Shown: positions 9,981-19,780 of the stretch, piece after piece
How the letters are laid out: the number at the start of each line of letters is the position of its first letter
Numbering within the stretch: the first letter of the stretch is position 1
From: Hippopus hippopus
Lineage: Eukaryota > Mollusca > Bivalvia > Cardiida > Cardiidae
Direction of reading: 5' to 3'
Assembly (NCBI GenBank): GCA_946811185.2
Contig: OX328103.1
Coordinates: 62,001 to 126,000 of the forward strand
DNA length: 64,000 nt
The notes under the pieces: generated by a model
Database searches by the model: none
What the model saw: only the letters and a program-made list of their open reading frames with translations
What the model was told of the DNA's origin: nothing
Program-made: the position numbers and the translations under genes

Positions 9981-10439
9981 AACTTTCATATAATATACCA
10001 TACTAAAACAATAGGTGGGCTGAAGAACAATTAATGATCAAGCAATGTTTTTGCTTATTTGCTTAAAGACTATGAAAGACAAGAGGGCCATGATGGCCCT
10101 GAAGTCGCTCACCTGAGCCTTTTGATCAAGCATGACCTGTTTCCAATCTCTTCAGAGATATTAAGACAAACACTCAGACAAACACTCATTAGTATTGGGC
10201 TTACAAATATGGCCTCTACAGTGCACACAAGCTTTTTCTAGAATTTGTATCAGCCGCCTACCTGATATGTAGAAATTATCCAGACATACACTCCGACAAA
10301 TTTTCATGAGTATTTGACAGAAAATGTGGCCTGTAGGGTGTATAAAAGGTTTTTCCGAGATTTGACCTAGTGACCAAGTTTTTTATCCAAAATGACCCAT
10401 ATTCATACTAGTGTAAGATATTATCAAGACAAACATTCA

Positions 10440-11766
10440 AAGCAAATTTCAAGATTATTGGACTAAAAATGTGGCCTCTAGAGCGTACACATGGTTTTTC
10501 AAGGAGTAAACTTGGTGACCTAGTTTTTATTCCACGTGACCCATTTTCAGACTCATGCAAGATATAATCAAGACAAACATTCTAACAAAGTTTAAAGAAT
10601 ATTGGACTGTACAAAAGGTTTTTCCGAGATTTGACCTTGTGACCTAGTTTTTTATCCAACATGACCCATTTTCATACTAGTCTAAGAAATTATCAAGACA
10701 AACATTCTGACCGAATTTCAAGATTATTGGACTGAAAATGTGGCCTCTAGAGCTTACACAAGGTTTTTCTAAGATTTGACCTGGTGACCTAGTTTTTGAC
10801 CTGACATGACCCATTTTCAAACTCATCTAAGCTATCATCATGACAAACATTCTGACCAACTTTTAAGAGCATTGGACTGAAAATGTGGCTTCTGGAGCGT
10901 ACACAAGGTTTTTCAAAGATTTGACCTAGTGACCTAGTTTTTGACCCGACATTGCCCACTTTCAAACTCGTCCGCGATATTATCAAGACAAACATTCTGA
11001 CCAAATTTCAAGAGGTTTGGACAGAAAATGTGGCTTCTGGAGCATATACAAGGTTTTTTTAAGATTTGACCTAGTGACCTAGTTTTTGACCCAACATGGC
11101 CCGTTTTCAAATCTGTCAGAGATATCATCAAGACAAACATTCTGACCAACTTTCAAGAGTTTTGGACTGAAAATGTGGCCTCTAGAGCCTACACAAGGTT
11201 TTTCTAAGATTTGACCTGGTGACCTAGTTTTTGACCCGACATGGCCCATTTTCAAACTCGTCCGACATATCATCAAGACAAACATTCTGACCAACTTGCA
11301 TGAGTTTTGGACTGAAAATGTGGCCTGTAGAGTGTACACAAGGTTTTTCTAAGACTTGACCTGGTGACCTAGTTTTTGACCCGACATGGCCAACTTTCGA
11401 ACTCGTCCAAGATATCATCAAGACAAACATTCTGACCAACTTTCAGGAGTATTGGACTGAAAATATGTCCTTTAGAGCATACACAAGGTTTTTCTAAGAT
11501 TTGACCTGGTGACCTAGTCTTTGACCCGACGTGGCCCATTTTCGAACTCGTCCGAGATATCATCAAGACAAACATTCTGACCAACTTTCAGGAGTATTGG
11601 ACTGAAAATATGGCCTCTGGAGCGTACACAAGGTTTATCTAAGATTTGACCTAGTGACCTAGTTTTTGACCCGACATGACCCATTTTTGAACTCGTCCAA
11701 GATATCATCAAGACAAACATTCTGACCAAGTTTCATGAGTATCGGACTGAAAATGTGGCCTCTAGA
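10440..11766 (+). repeat. Tandem array, 145-bp unit, about nine copies
   Basis: Unit landmarks are 'aaggtttttctaagatttg', 'acctggtgacctagttttt', 'catcatcaagacaaacatt', 'ctgaccaactttcaagag' and 'actgaaaatgtggcctct'. The best units (10789-11730) keep a strict 145-bp period, and units left of 10790 are more worn. Minus-strand open frames start exactly 145 bp apart. Since 145 is not a multiple of three, each repeat shifts frame, so these are not proteins. Confidence 0.9.
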
Positions 11767-11767
11767 G

Positions 11768-12511
11768 CAGGCTTCCCGAAAGTTCATAAAAAGTGTCAGA
11801 CATTTGGTCTGACAAGGCCTGAAAATGTGTCAGACCGAAAGAAAATCTGTCAGACCGAATCAAATTTAACACAACAAATAAAAAACGTAAGAAAAAAAGG
11901 TAACAGTTATATCAGCTTTATGCATTTAATGATATTAAACTATTTCTCCACTCATTAAGACTTTTAAAAGTCACTGAAATTTTTGTTCACTCTATTTATT
12001 CTCTGCTGAATGTCATTACTTGTCAGACCGAATCAAATTCAACAAAAGCAAAGATGGTGAAGCTTAGATTTTTCATGGTCGTCAACTGAGGATGCTCTAA
12101 AATTTGTGCATCCAAGAATAAATGTGTTTGTAATGCAAAGATGTTGGTCCATTCTTACTTTCTCGTCGTAAAAATCCTGACAGTCTATGCAGTGCATTTG
12201 CACCTTTTTCGAGTCATAAACCAGCCATTCTCCTTGCTGCTTCTATTTCTCAATAAATTTCTCTCCGGTCTATTTTTCTCATATTCTTTTTTCTTTTCAG
12301 CGCGCTTCTCTGACGTTAATTTTCTTTTTTACCGGGTTCAGTACTTTCGTAATATTTTAACGACGCCATTTTTGTCCGAAACGTTGCGATTACGTTTTCA
12401 GTGGCTCGGAATAAATGCCGGACAGTCGGATCGATCCCGCCTGAAAAATGGTCGGTCCTTGTCAAGATTCGTCGGTCATGTCCGTCGGACCGACGTGTTT
12501 CGGGAAGTCTG
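11768..12511. mobile_element. 744-bp DNA transposon nested in the array, CTAGAG target duplication
   Basis: The array breaks at 'gcctCTAGAG' and resumes at 'CTAGAGtgtacacaagg', giving a perfect 6-bp direct repeat at 11762-11767 and 12512-12517. The insert ends are CAGGCTTCCCGAAA and the complement of TTTCGGGAAGTCTG, a 14-bp inverted repeat with one mismatch. Inside, GTCAGACCGAA and its relatives recur near both ends. CAG...CTG ends are seen in hAT and CACTA elements, but a 6-bp duplication fits neither well. No transposase frame is recognised. Confidence 0.8.
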
Positions 12512-12727
12512 CTAGAGTGTACACAAGGTAAAAGTTGACGACGCACGACGCACGACGGCCACAGCACGATCACAATAGCTGACCATGAGCACTTCGTGCT
12601 CAGGTGAGCTAAAAACAACCCATAAAAAAATCTCATTAGATAAGAGAAAAAAGCTGTCACTTGGGCAACATTTGCTGTAAATGAATTGCATAAACTTTTG
12701 CCACTTTACAAAGATTTAATGGGCCAA

Positions 12728-12915
12728 TGCCTAGCCCCGTTAGCTCGGTCCGTAGCACAGAGGACTTGAAAACTGGATGTCGCTGGTCGGATCCCTGGCT
12801 TTGCCAGTTTCTTTCTGAGGACTGGTGAAGGTCATTGCGACAGGATTCATTCCTCTCACCGCAGACCAGTGATTTGACAGTGGTTATGTGGGAAAGCATT
12901 ACATCAATGTCCATC
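12728..12915 (+). repeat. tRNA-derived SINE (family S2)
   Basis: Head: CCCCGTTAGCTCGGTCCGTA (A-box-like), then GTCGCTGGTCGGATCCC (B-box-like). Body: 'ttgcgacaggattcattcc' and 'tggttatgtgggaaagcat'. The 3' half present at 60493-60800 is absent, so it is 3' truncated. Confidence 0.75.
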
Positions 12916-13298
12916 AAGATTCATGTGTAAATTAGTACTGAGCTTCCAAAACTTGATTAAAATTAACCGCATGTCAACAAACAACCACCTTTTTTTTTGT
13001 ATGCCTAACTCTGCCCCTCTGAATGACGTAACGAATTCTCCAAAATCTCAAAAAAGTAAGGCAAACTTATCAATGTTATTGCTTTTTTAACAAACAAAAC
13101 TTCAACATTGAGCTGTTTTACAATCAGATTTCCCACTAGCTTTTCATTTCAAGGGTACACTAATCCCTGGGCTGTAAGGCTGTAAAGAGGGGAGGGGGGG
13201 GGAGGGGGGAAAGAGGGCGTAAGATTTCATATAAGAGGGTGTGACAATAAATTGTTCCCAGCTGGAGGAAAAGCAATCTGTAGTGATGATTTGCAGCA
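12916..13298. other. Gene-free spacer with G/A-rich tract
   Basis: AT-rich, with a purine-rich tract at 13188-13216. The short minus-strand frames here run across it and carry no recognisable domain. Confidence 0.5.
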
Positions 13299-14140
13299 AA
13301 CAAGAGGGCCAAGATGGCCCTGGATCGCTCACCTGAATTTTTGAGAGGACCATAGCCATTTTTTTTTTTTTTTTGGTTATTCCAAAACTTTTTCTTCAAT
13401 AACTTCAATAAATTAAGTCCATACAGTGCAAAGAGACCCCCCCCCCCGCCACCACGGCCATGTTTTTTGACGGATCAAAATTTCACGAACATGTTTTGAA
13501 AAGGGTCACCCAAGAAACATTTGTAGAAATTATTTCAAAATCTGACCAGCAGTTTCAGGGGAGAAGATTTTTAAAGAATTTCTTAGAAAATTCCATTTGG
13601 TTGCCATGGCAACCAGGATTTGGATGGAATCGAATTCTTTACACAAATTTTGAAGAGAACCTCCCATGGAACATTCCACCCAAGTTTGGTCCAAACTGGC
13701 CTGGTGGTTTAGGAGGAGAAGATGTTTAAAGAATTGTTGACACCGCACGAGGGCAAAGAGCCCCACCCCAGCCATGTTTTTCAACGGATCAAAATTTCGC
13801 ATACAGGTTTTGAAAAGGGTCAACTAATGAACATTTCTGTGAAATTATTTCAAAATCTGACCATCGGTTTTAAAGGAGAAGATTTTTAAAGAATTTCTAA
13901 GAAAATTCCATTTGGTTGCCATGGCAACCAGAGTTTTTAATGGAATCAAATTCTGTGAACAAGTTTTAAAGAAGACCTCCCAAGGAACATTCCAGCCAAG
14001 TTTGGTCCTAATTGGCCCAGCGGTTTAGGAGGAGATGATGTTTAAAGAAATGTTGATGACTGACTACGTGCGACACACGACGGACACCGGGTGATCCTAA
14101 AAGCTTCCCTTGAGCACGTTGTGCTCAGGTGAGCTAAAAA
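13299..14140 (+). mobile_element. Composite element with two ~314-bp internal units
   Basis: It has the same kind of ends as 10078-12614: AACAAGAGGGCCAAGATGGC, then ATCGCTCACCTGAA at the left, and GTTGTGCTCAGGTGAGCTAA at the right. The internal sequence is unrelated. Two direct units start near 13459 and 13773 and share 'acggatcaaaatttc', 'ttccatttggttgccatgg', 'caaccagg/agt' and 'ccaagtttggtcc'. An 89-codon plus-strand frame at 13460-13729 covers unit 1 only and is not kept in unit 2, so I do not call it a gene. Confidence 0.8.
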
Positions 14141-14807
14141 GTCTGCTATATTAAGATGTTTATCTAAATCTATTTCTTAAAGTCGTTAAAAAGCTTAAGT
14201 GGCAGTCTAATGTGAGTCTGATCTGACAATGTCAAAGAGACATTCTGTTGTGTCATAGGTTTCTGTGTTTTTTGCACCAATAAATTTTTTCGCATCTGTT
14301 AATTTCTGGAAGGGTATTTATGCATGACTGACATTTATTTGTCAATAAGGATAGCAAGTTACTTCAAAATCTGTCATTTTACACAAGATAAGCAGAAAAT
14401 GGCCTTTTTTGTCCATGTATTTTCTAATGCGAGGTCTCGTTTCTAACCAATATTTGTTGTGTGAATTTCAATTCTATTACATGATTTATGCGATAATTTG
14501 CGTGAGTGGGAACACTGAAAATAAATGACTGCAAGAGTTTGCAATTGTTTTTATGTGATCCACTAGTTCCAGTAGCATCATTAAATGTGGTTTACCAGCA
14601 GTTACAGTATCAGGATGCACCTTCCGGTAAACTGTACGAGAGATTGATGCACGGTACATGATATATTTAGCAGTCCTTTTTATTGGCATGTTCTTCTCTA
14701 CATTTTTTTGGTAAGCTTTATGAAGTGCATAATGGGAATATTGTTTATTTCTTCTCCTGATCTTTCATGAGTTTGGCTTAAAATGGAAAATGCAAATATC
14801 AGATAAC
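14141..14807. other. Gene-free spacer
   Basis: No repeat family that I recognise and no credible exon. A 67-codon minus frame at 14486-14689 has no recognisable features. Confidence 0.5.
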
Positions 14808-14868
14808 AACCACAATGTTTTCAAAAGCTCTCTTCCCAAGGGGGTAGTGTGGTATACTATAGAGTTAA
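14808..14868 (-). repeat. MITE-1 right-end fragment
   Basis: Carries 'caatgttttcaaaagctctc' and ends GTGTGGTATACTATAGAGTTAA, which has a small insertion relative to the consensus end. The final TTAA (14865-14868) is also the start of the next copy. Confidence 0.65.
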
Positions 14869-15064
14869 AGACCCTGCACAAGAAAGCTTTTGATAACATC
14901 ATGGTTAAAGAAGTAAATGCTTGTAACCAGCATTTTCCTTTTTCCCAACAGTGTTTTTACCCTTTTGAAAAAAGAGACTTTTACTTGATTTACATTCAAT
15001 TTATCACCTGAACATGCTTTCAAGTTGGACTAGTCTAAAATGTTGTCATTTAGTAAAGAGTTAC
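14865..15064 (+). repeat. MITE-1 copy
   Basis: The left end is eroded (TTAAAGACCCTGCACAAGAA). The core is 'gtaaatgcttgtaaccagc', and the right arm ends 'atgttgtcatttagtaaaga' then GTTAC. Confidence 0.75.
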
Positions 15065-15369
15065 TCAGAGTTTAGGAATAGCTGACAATATGTAGATGGT
15101 GCGTGTGTACCTGCATGAGATCAAAGTGAAAGCCACTTGCAAGCACTCAAACTAAAGGGGAAAAAATTTAATCTCTATCGACTTCAAAATATAATTATAT
15201 GCAGCAGCCTTTCTTCAACTTTTGATTATTGATGATTTTACCGTCCCATTGTGGGTGTTCTTTCAAGGCTCCATGGTCGTCTCCCTGGTTACCAGTAGGT
15301 TCTCCTTTTTCAAACATAGCCAAACATGATAAATTTTGTAGAGATTTACATGTTATGAAACATTAAAAA

Positions 15370-15590
15370 TGTGTCTTAATTTGCCCTGATAAATGTAAAC
15401 AAAGGATGGAGTGGCCTGGTAACTTTTAGCCAATTTTTTTTCTGCCAGCAACTAGCACTGGACTGACCATACAATAACACATTGTTATCATAATAATTTG
15501 GATACTTTTTAAGGGGTATCATTTTAATTTTGAATGCATTTTAGCACCGGCATTGTTTACTTTTGGCTGCTATTAGGTTTTAATGTACAT
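15370..15590. repeat. MITE-3 copy, left part missing
   Basis: Right end GCATTGTTTACTTTTGGCTG then CTATTAGGTTTTAA. Internal marks 'tctgccagcaactagcac' and 'gaccatacaataacac' match the copies at 5536-5866 and 56640-56968. Confidence 0.7.
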
Positions 15591-15721
15591 TATGTTTTTT
15601 CAAGGTTTAGTCTTGCAAAACTTGAAGAGTTGTTACTAGTCGGAAAAAACCTTGTTTCTTGAACCATTGCCATATCATACAACTGTCTGAACTTGCCATC
15701 TTGTTTCCAAAAATTCTCTAG

Positions 15722-16608
15722 TACAGTCAGTTGGGTAGTTCCGAATCACTAACGAGTAATACGATGCTATACTTTTGTTTAAAAATTGGGCCGGGCTAAA
15801 TACCTTTCCATCAGAAGGTCTACTGATAAAGAAGGTTTAAAAAATAAAGCTCGTTTCCATTGGTTTAAATTTTGACAATATATTCCTATTCTACAGTGTA
15901 CATCCATTAGGGTAGATGCAAATCAAGTGAGGGTATTCCGAATCACTAAACAATTTGCACATAGGGGTGGTCTTAACAATGGATTTCGGCTGTCAAAATG
16001 ACCAAGAAATACATCAATCTAGATTTGTTTAAGTTTCAACGAAGTTAGACCTAATGAAAATAATAAAAGTAGTATAAAAGACTGTGATAAATTTAATTTT
16101 CTGCACCATGTTTTACGATGGAAAATTTTGTTTTTGAAATCCCATTGGCAAAGTAAATCACTATAGAAGTGGGGATACCCAATACCCATCAGTATGTTCA
16201 TACTTTAACAGAGGTTTATGAATTTAAGTCTTATGCATGCCAACCCTTGTTTAAATGCTTCAAATAAAGAATACAGTGTGGAAAAGTTAAAAATTGCTCT
16301 GTTTCAAGGCTTTATGTGTAAGGTTGTTCCCAGGCACAAAGGCCTGTTGTCAGGGCTTTTTCTTCCCGCGGAACATTTGCAAAACCGGTATAACGATAAA
16401 ATTGCAATCATGTAAACTATTTCCTAAACGCATAATAATCGGCAACTTAGTCAGATTTGACTAAAATTTGCACCAGGCAGAGGAAATATGACAAAGAATT
16501 GAAAACAAGAATTCTATGCATATCAGTTAATGCCGACAAGAGTTTTAAACATACACTGAACGGTTTGATTCGGAACACCCATGATTCGGAATTACCCAAC
16601 TAACTGTA
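15722..16608. mobile_element. Non-autonomous Tc1/mariner-like element, ~883 bp
   Basis: The left end is TA then CAGTCAGTTGGGTAGTTCCG. The right end, reverse-complemented, is TA then CAGTTAGTTGGGTAATTCCG. A TA target and CAGT-initial ends are the known signature of Tc1-like elements. The motif TTCCGAATCA, present at both ends, also recurs inside (near 15935 and 16590) and may be repeated transposase-binding sites, which is inference. The inner 60-65-codon frames on either strand show no DDE transposase motif. Confidence 0.75.
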
Positions 16609-16659
16609 CCATGATGCATTAAAATTCATACAATCTGTGTATGTCACATAATGTGTTCT

Positions 16660-16790
16660 TGGGCAGACACAGGGGATTTTCCTCCTTTCCTACGGGGCCG
16701 AATTTCGGCCCCATTCCCAATCGAAAAAAGTGTATTTTTTTCCCATTTCCATAAAATAAAATTCCCAATTAGACTCTAAAAAAGCAATAT
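16660..16790 (+). repeat. CCCAAT-rich interspersed repeat
   Basis: Contains a GGGGCCGAATTTCGGCCCC palindrome followed by repeated TTCCCAATT. Similar blocks in the opposite orientation, ending in 'agccctg', occur at 20540-20640, 22190-22330 and 22940-23005. Confidence 0.6.
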
Positions 16791-17023
16791 CAGCCAGGGT
16801 TTTCCCTGATGCACAAATATATTTGTTTTGACTCATTTCTTCACTAAATAATTTGCTGAAGTTCATCGACTGCGGGCATTGACCACAGTTCAAGCAGAAA
16901 ATCGACTACCGTTGTATTTTAGGTATGACACTATTTGGGGGTGAATGAACTATACACTGCGTCTGTATATTTTCAATTGATTCATGCATTGACTCGATTA
17001 GGTTAAAAAAAAAACTAGAAATA

Positions 17024-18001
17024 GGTGTGTCAGAGACACGGATGCCCCCGCTAAATGGTATTGTTCACAAATATGTCATATGAGAGAATCAGTAGGTATT
17101 ACAGAAAATTGTTGTTTTGGATAACAGCTTAGACAGGGTTAAGAAGGTTTGTTATATATATAGCCAAGCAGATAAAAGATTATTTATACCTGATAACAAA
17201 ATTGAGGACAGGTCCAAGTTGAAAGCAATATGCAGACAATAAATTATATGGTTTGTATTGCATATGGTAGAAAACTGTGTGAGAAAAAGAAGAAAATGCT
17301 GGTTTTGAGCATTAACTTCTTTTTATTCAGTGTTTTCCTTAATCTTTCAACTGAGGGTTACTTATACTCAGGATTATGAAGATCTTAACTTGAGGAACGA
17401 GAGTGAGAAATATAGCAATAATAATTACTTTGTTGGACTTCCTCTATGAGACAGGAACAAATTGGATCGAATATTATCACACTGGACTATAGTTGAAGGG
17501 TAGGTTGCAGCCTCAATATTCTCTGGCATAGTTCTTTGGATGAGTCTTTTTAAAAACCAAAACTGTATCTTCATATCACAATTCTGCTGAGCAGGATGTA
17601 AAACTGGGTTGAACAGTCAATTTAAACATTTGACCTTCAACTGTGACCTTGACCTTGGGCGTATCGAAACAAACTTTTTGCATGACACTAGTACTTGTTA
17701 AGGAGAACAAGTGTGCGAAGTTTTTTTGAAATCCATTGACAAATGTAGAAGCCATGCTCCGGACAAGGTCAATTTAAACATTTGACCTTCAACTGTGACC
17801 TTGACCTTGGGCGTATCGAAACAAACTTTTCACATGACACTAGTACTTGTTTAGGAGAACAAGTGTGCGAAGTTTTTTTGAAATCCATTGATAAATGTAG
17901 CTCCAGGCAAGAATGGGACACACACACTAACGCACGCAAGCACAGACGGGCACAGGTAACTCTATATGCCCTTCCGCCATTTCATGGCTGGGGCATAAAA
18001 A
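17024..18001 (+). mobile_element. Composite element with GTGTCAGAGACACGGATGCC left end
   Basis: The left end, GGTGTGTCAGAGACACGGAT then GCCCCCGC, contains a hairpin. The right end reads 'cacactaacgcacgcaag', 'cacagacgggcac' and 'ttccgccatttcatggctgg' then GGGCATAAA. Inside are two direct units of about 150 bp (17617 and 17768) sharing 'acatttgaccttcaactgtg' and 'accttgaccttgggcgtatc'. A MITE-1 copy (17178-17388) has inserted into it. An 84-codon frame at 17782-18036 is a translation of the second unit and tail. Confidence 0.75.
17178..17388 (-). repeat. MITE-1 copy nested in the composite element
   Basis: Diverged. It carries 'ttgaaagcaatatgcagac', core 'gaaaatgctggttttgagca', and ends GAAGATCTTAA. 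The left TTAA is lost. Confidence 0.7.
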
Positions 18002-18104
18002 TAGTTTGTTTAGGGCAACGTCTCCAAAAATGTTAAGTAGGGTAGGGACAATTTTTTTCTTTTTTTTTTAAACCCCCCCCCCAAAACATTTTGAAGAGCT
18101 TAAA

Positions 18105-18312
18105 GTCTTAACCACATGAAAAAATGTAGACTTGTCCAAACCTAAAGCATTTGTAGACAACAAATTTAATATGGATCAAATGGTGGTATTTGCTTTTGAA
18201 AATGGGAAAAAAAGAGAAAATGGTAGCTACCAGCTCTGAGTCCTTTTCTCATTATGTGTTCAAAAGACCTCTAGTCTGTCACTAACTTTCTGATTGTGTG
18301 GTAAATGGTCAA
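18105..18312 (-). repeat. MITE-1 copy
   Basis: Left arm 'aaaaatgtagacttgtccaa', core reduced to 'aaatggtagctaccagct', right end GTGTGGTAAATGGTC without the TTAA. Confidence 0.75.
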
Positions 18313-18377
18313 ATTCTATCTAAACTATACTTCTACATTTGCATCTTTTTTCCCCACTGAATGCTGTCCACTTTTGT

Positions 18378-18614
18378 TTAACTCTTTTCTGAATTGGAAT
18401 TTTTTAGACTTGTCCAAATTAAAAGTATTTGCAGACGACAATACAAATGTGACTCACAAATTTAAATTTGTTTTGGGAAGGGTAGAAAACATTATGGGAA
18501 ACAAAGAAAATGTGGGTCAATAGCATTTTCTCCTTTTCCCGCAATTTTCCCACAACGTTTTCAAAAGTTTTTTTTAAGGATTGTTAAAACTGTGGATTGT
18601 GTGGTAAAGAGCTA
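18378..18614 (-). repeat. MITE-1 copy
   Basis: Left end TTAACTCTTTTCTGAATTGG. The right end GTGTGGTAAAGAGCTAA has one substitution in the target. A small tandem repeat of 'ttttcccgcaa/ttttcccacaa' marks the core's right arm. Confidence 0.8.
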
Positions 18615-18901
18615 AAACAGCTGAAAAAGTGAAAAACATTTATTTGCAAGTTTCTAAATAAACTGAATAAATACTAGAATGTTTCGTTTATTTTTATGTT
18701 AATTTATATTAATACCCTCCCCCTCCAGAACACTTTAGAGGACTATATATATTATACTGATTTAAAGTAAACATTTTATCTGTAGAAAAGTTGGGTTTGC
18801 AAAGGATATACATTTTGTTTTTTATCTAGAACACACATTCTTGACACAACTTTGAAATTACAAGTATCCCCTTTTGTAGTCCTTCAGAGTTATAATGTGA
18901 A

Positions 18902-19780
18902 ACAAGAGTGGCGTCATCACAATATATGCCGCCACATGGCTGCTATTTCAAGCAGCTAGCTTTAGAGACTAAAGTGTTGGAATTTCTAGCACCTACCTGG
19001 TTAGCTCAATGGATATATTGTGTTATTTGTGATCTAAAAGCTTTACTCACGGACCGATGGATGGACAGACAGATGCACAATGGACTCATTGGTCATTGGC
19101 TTTGATTAAGCAATAAAAATATGAAGTTTCATGAAATTATGTCCATTAGTTGGAGATACATTGATGAAAAAAATTTTTTTTTCCATGGCACAGCAATAAA
19201 TTCCAAAACCCTGACAATATGCGCTAGGTCACATGATCTGTGAAAATTTCATCCAAATCCGTTGAGATATGTCCAGTAATTAAAGAGATATTGGTGAAAA
19301 ATGAAATATAACATGAAGCCCCCTTTTCCATGATGCAACTTTAAATCGCAAAACCTTGACAATCTGCACTAGGTCACATGATGAGAAACATTCTATGAAA
19401 ATTTTATCCAAATCCGTTAAGAAATGTGGGAGGAGTTGCGTTCACAAGAAATAGACTTATGTAAGGACAGACACAGTTTAAATTTGACAAGAAGTCCCCT
19501 TTTTCCATGACACAGCAATAAATTCCAAAACCCTGACAATATGCGCTAGGTCACATGATCTGTGAAAATTTCATCCAAATCCGTTGAGATATGTCCAGTA
19601 TTAATTAAAGAGATATTTGTGAAAAATGAAATATAACATGAGGCCCCCTTTTTCCATGATGCAGCTATGAATCGCAAAACCTTGACAACATGCGCTAAGT
19701 CACATGATGAGAAACATTCTGTGAAAATTTTATCCAAATCCGTCAAGGAATGTGGGAGGAGTGCTGCTGCTCCTCAATTT
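18902..19780 (+). mobile_element. Composite element with two ~322-bp units
   Basis: Starts AACAAGAGTGGCGTCATCAC and has a tandem interior. Units at about 19171 and 19495 share 'ccatgncacagcaataaatt', 'tgcgctaggtcacatgat', 'tttcatccaaatccgttg' and 'gaaatataacatgangccc'. Each unit is itself two related halves ('aaccctgacaatatgcgc' versus 'aaccttgacaatctgcac'), so the array is hierarchical. The right terminus is unclear, since sequence after 19765 no longer matches. Not coding. Confidence 0.7.

Larger units (their letters stand above)
10078..12614 (+). mobile_element. Composite element: GAGGGCC left end, 145-bp array, CTCAGGTGAGC right end
   Basis: The left end reads ACAAGAGGGCCATGATGGCC followed by TCGCTCACCTGAGC. 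The right end reads 'gacgacgcacgacgcac', 'cacagcacgatcacaatag', then CACTTCGTGCTCAGGTGAGC. The inner CTCACCTGAGC and CTCAGGTGAGC are inverted repeats, and each lies next to its own small hairpin. Between them sits a tandem array, interrupted near its right end by a DNA transposon. Short conserved flanks around a 140-170-bp tandem core recall the bivalve 'pearl'-type elements, some of which have been linked to non-autonomous Helitron relatives. That placement is inference. No coding capacity is seen. Confidence 0.8.

Noticed and set aside
10789..11729. Series of overlapping 71-86-codon minus-strand frames with similar sequence
   Set aside because: They start every 145 bp because the DNA is a 145-bp tandem array. 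The period is not a multiple of three, so each repeat changes frame. No protein family resembles them.
13460..13729. 89-codon frame with Trp/Pro-rich sequence
   Set aside because: Lies in one unit of a two-unit repeat element and is not preserved in the other unit.
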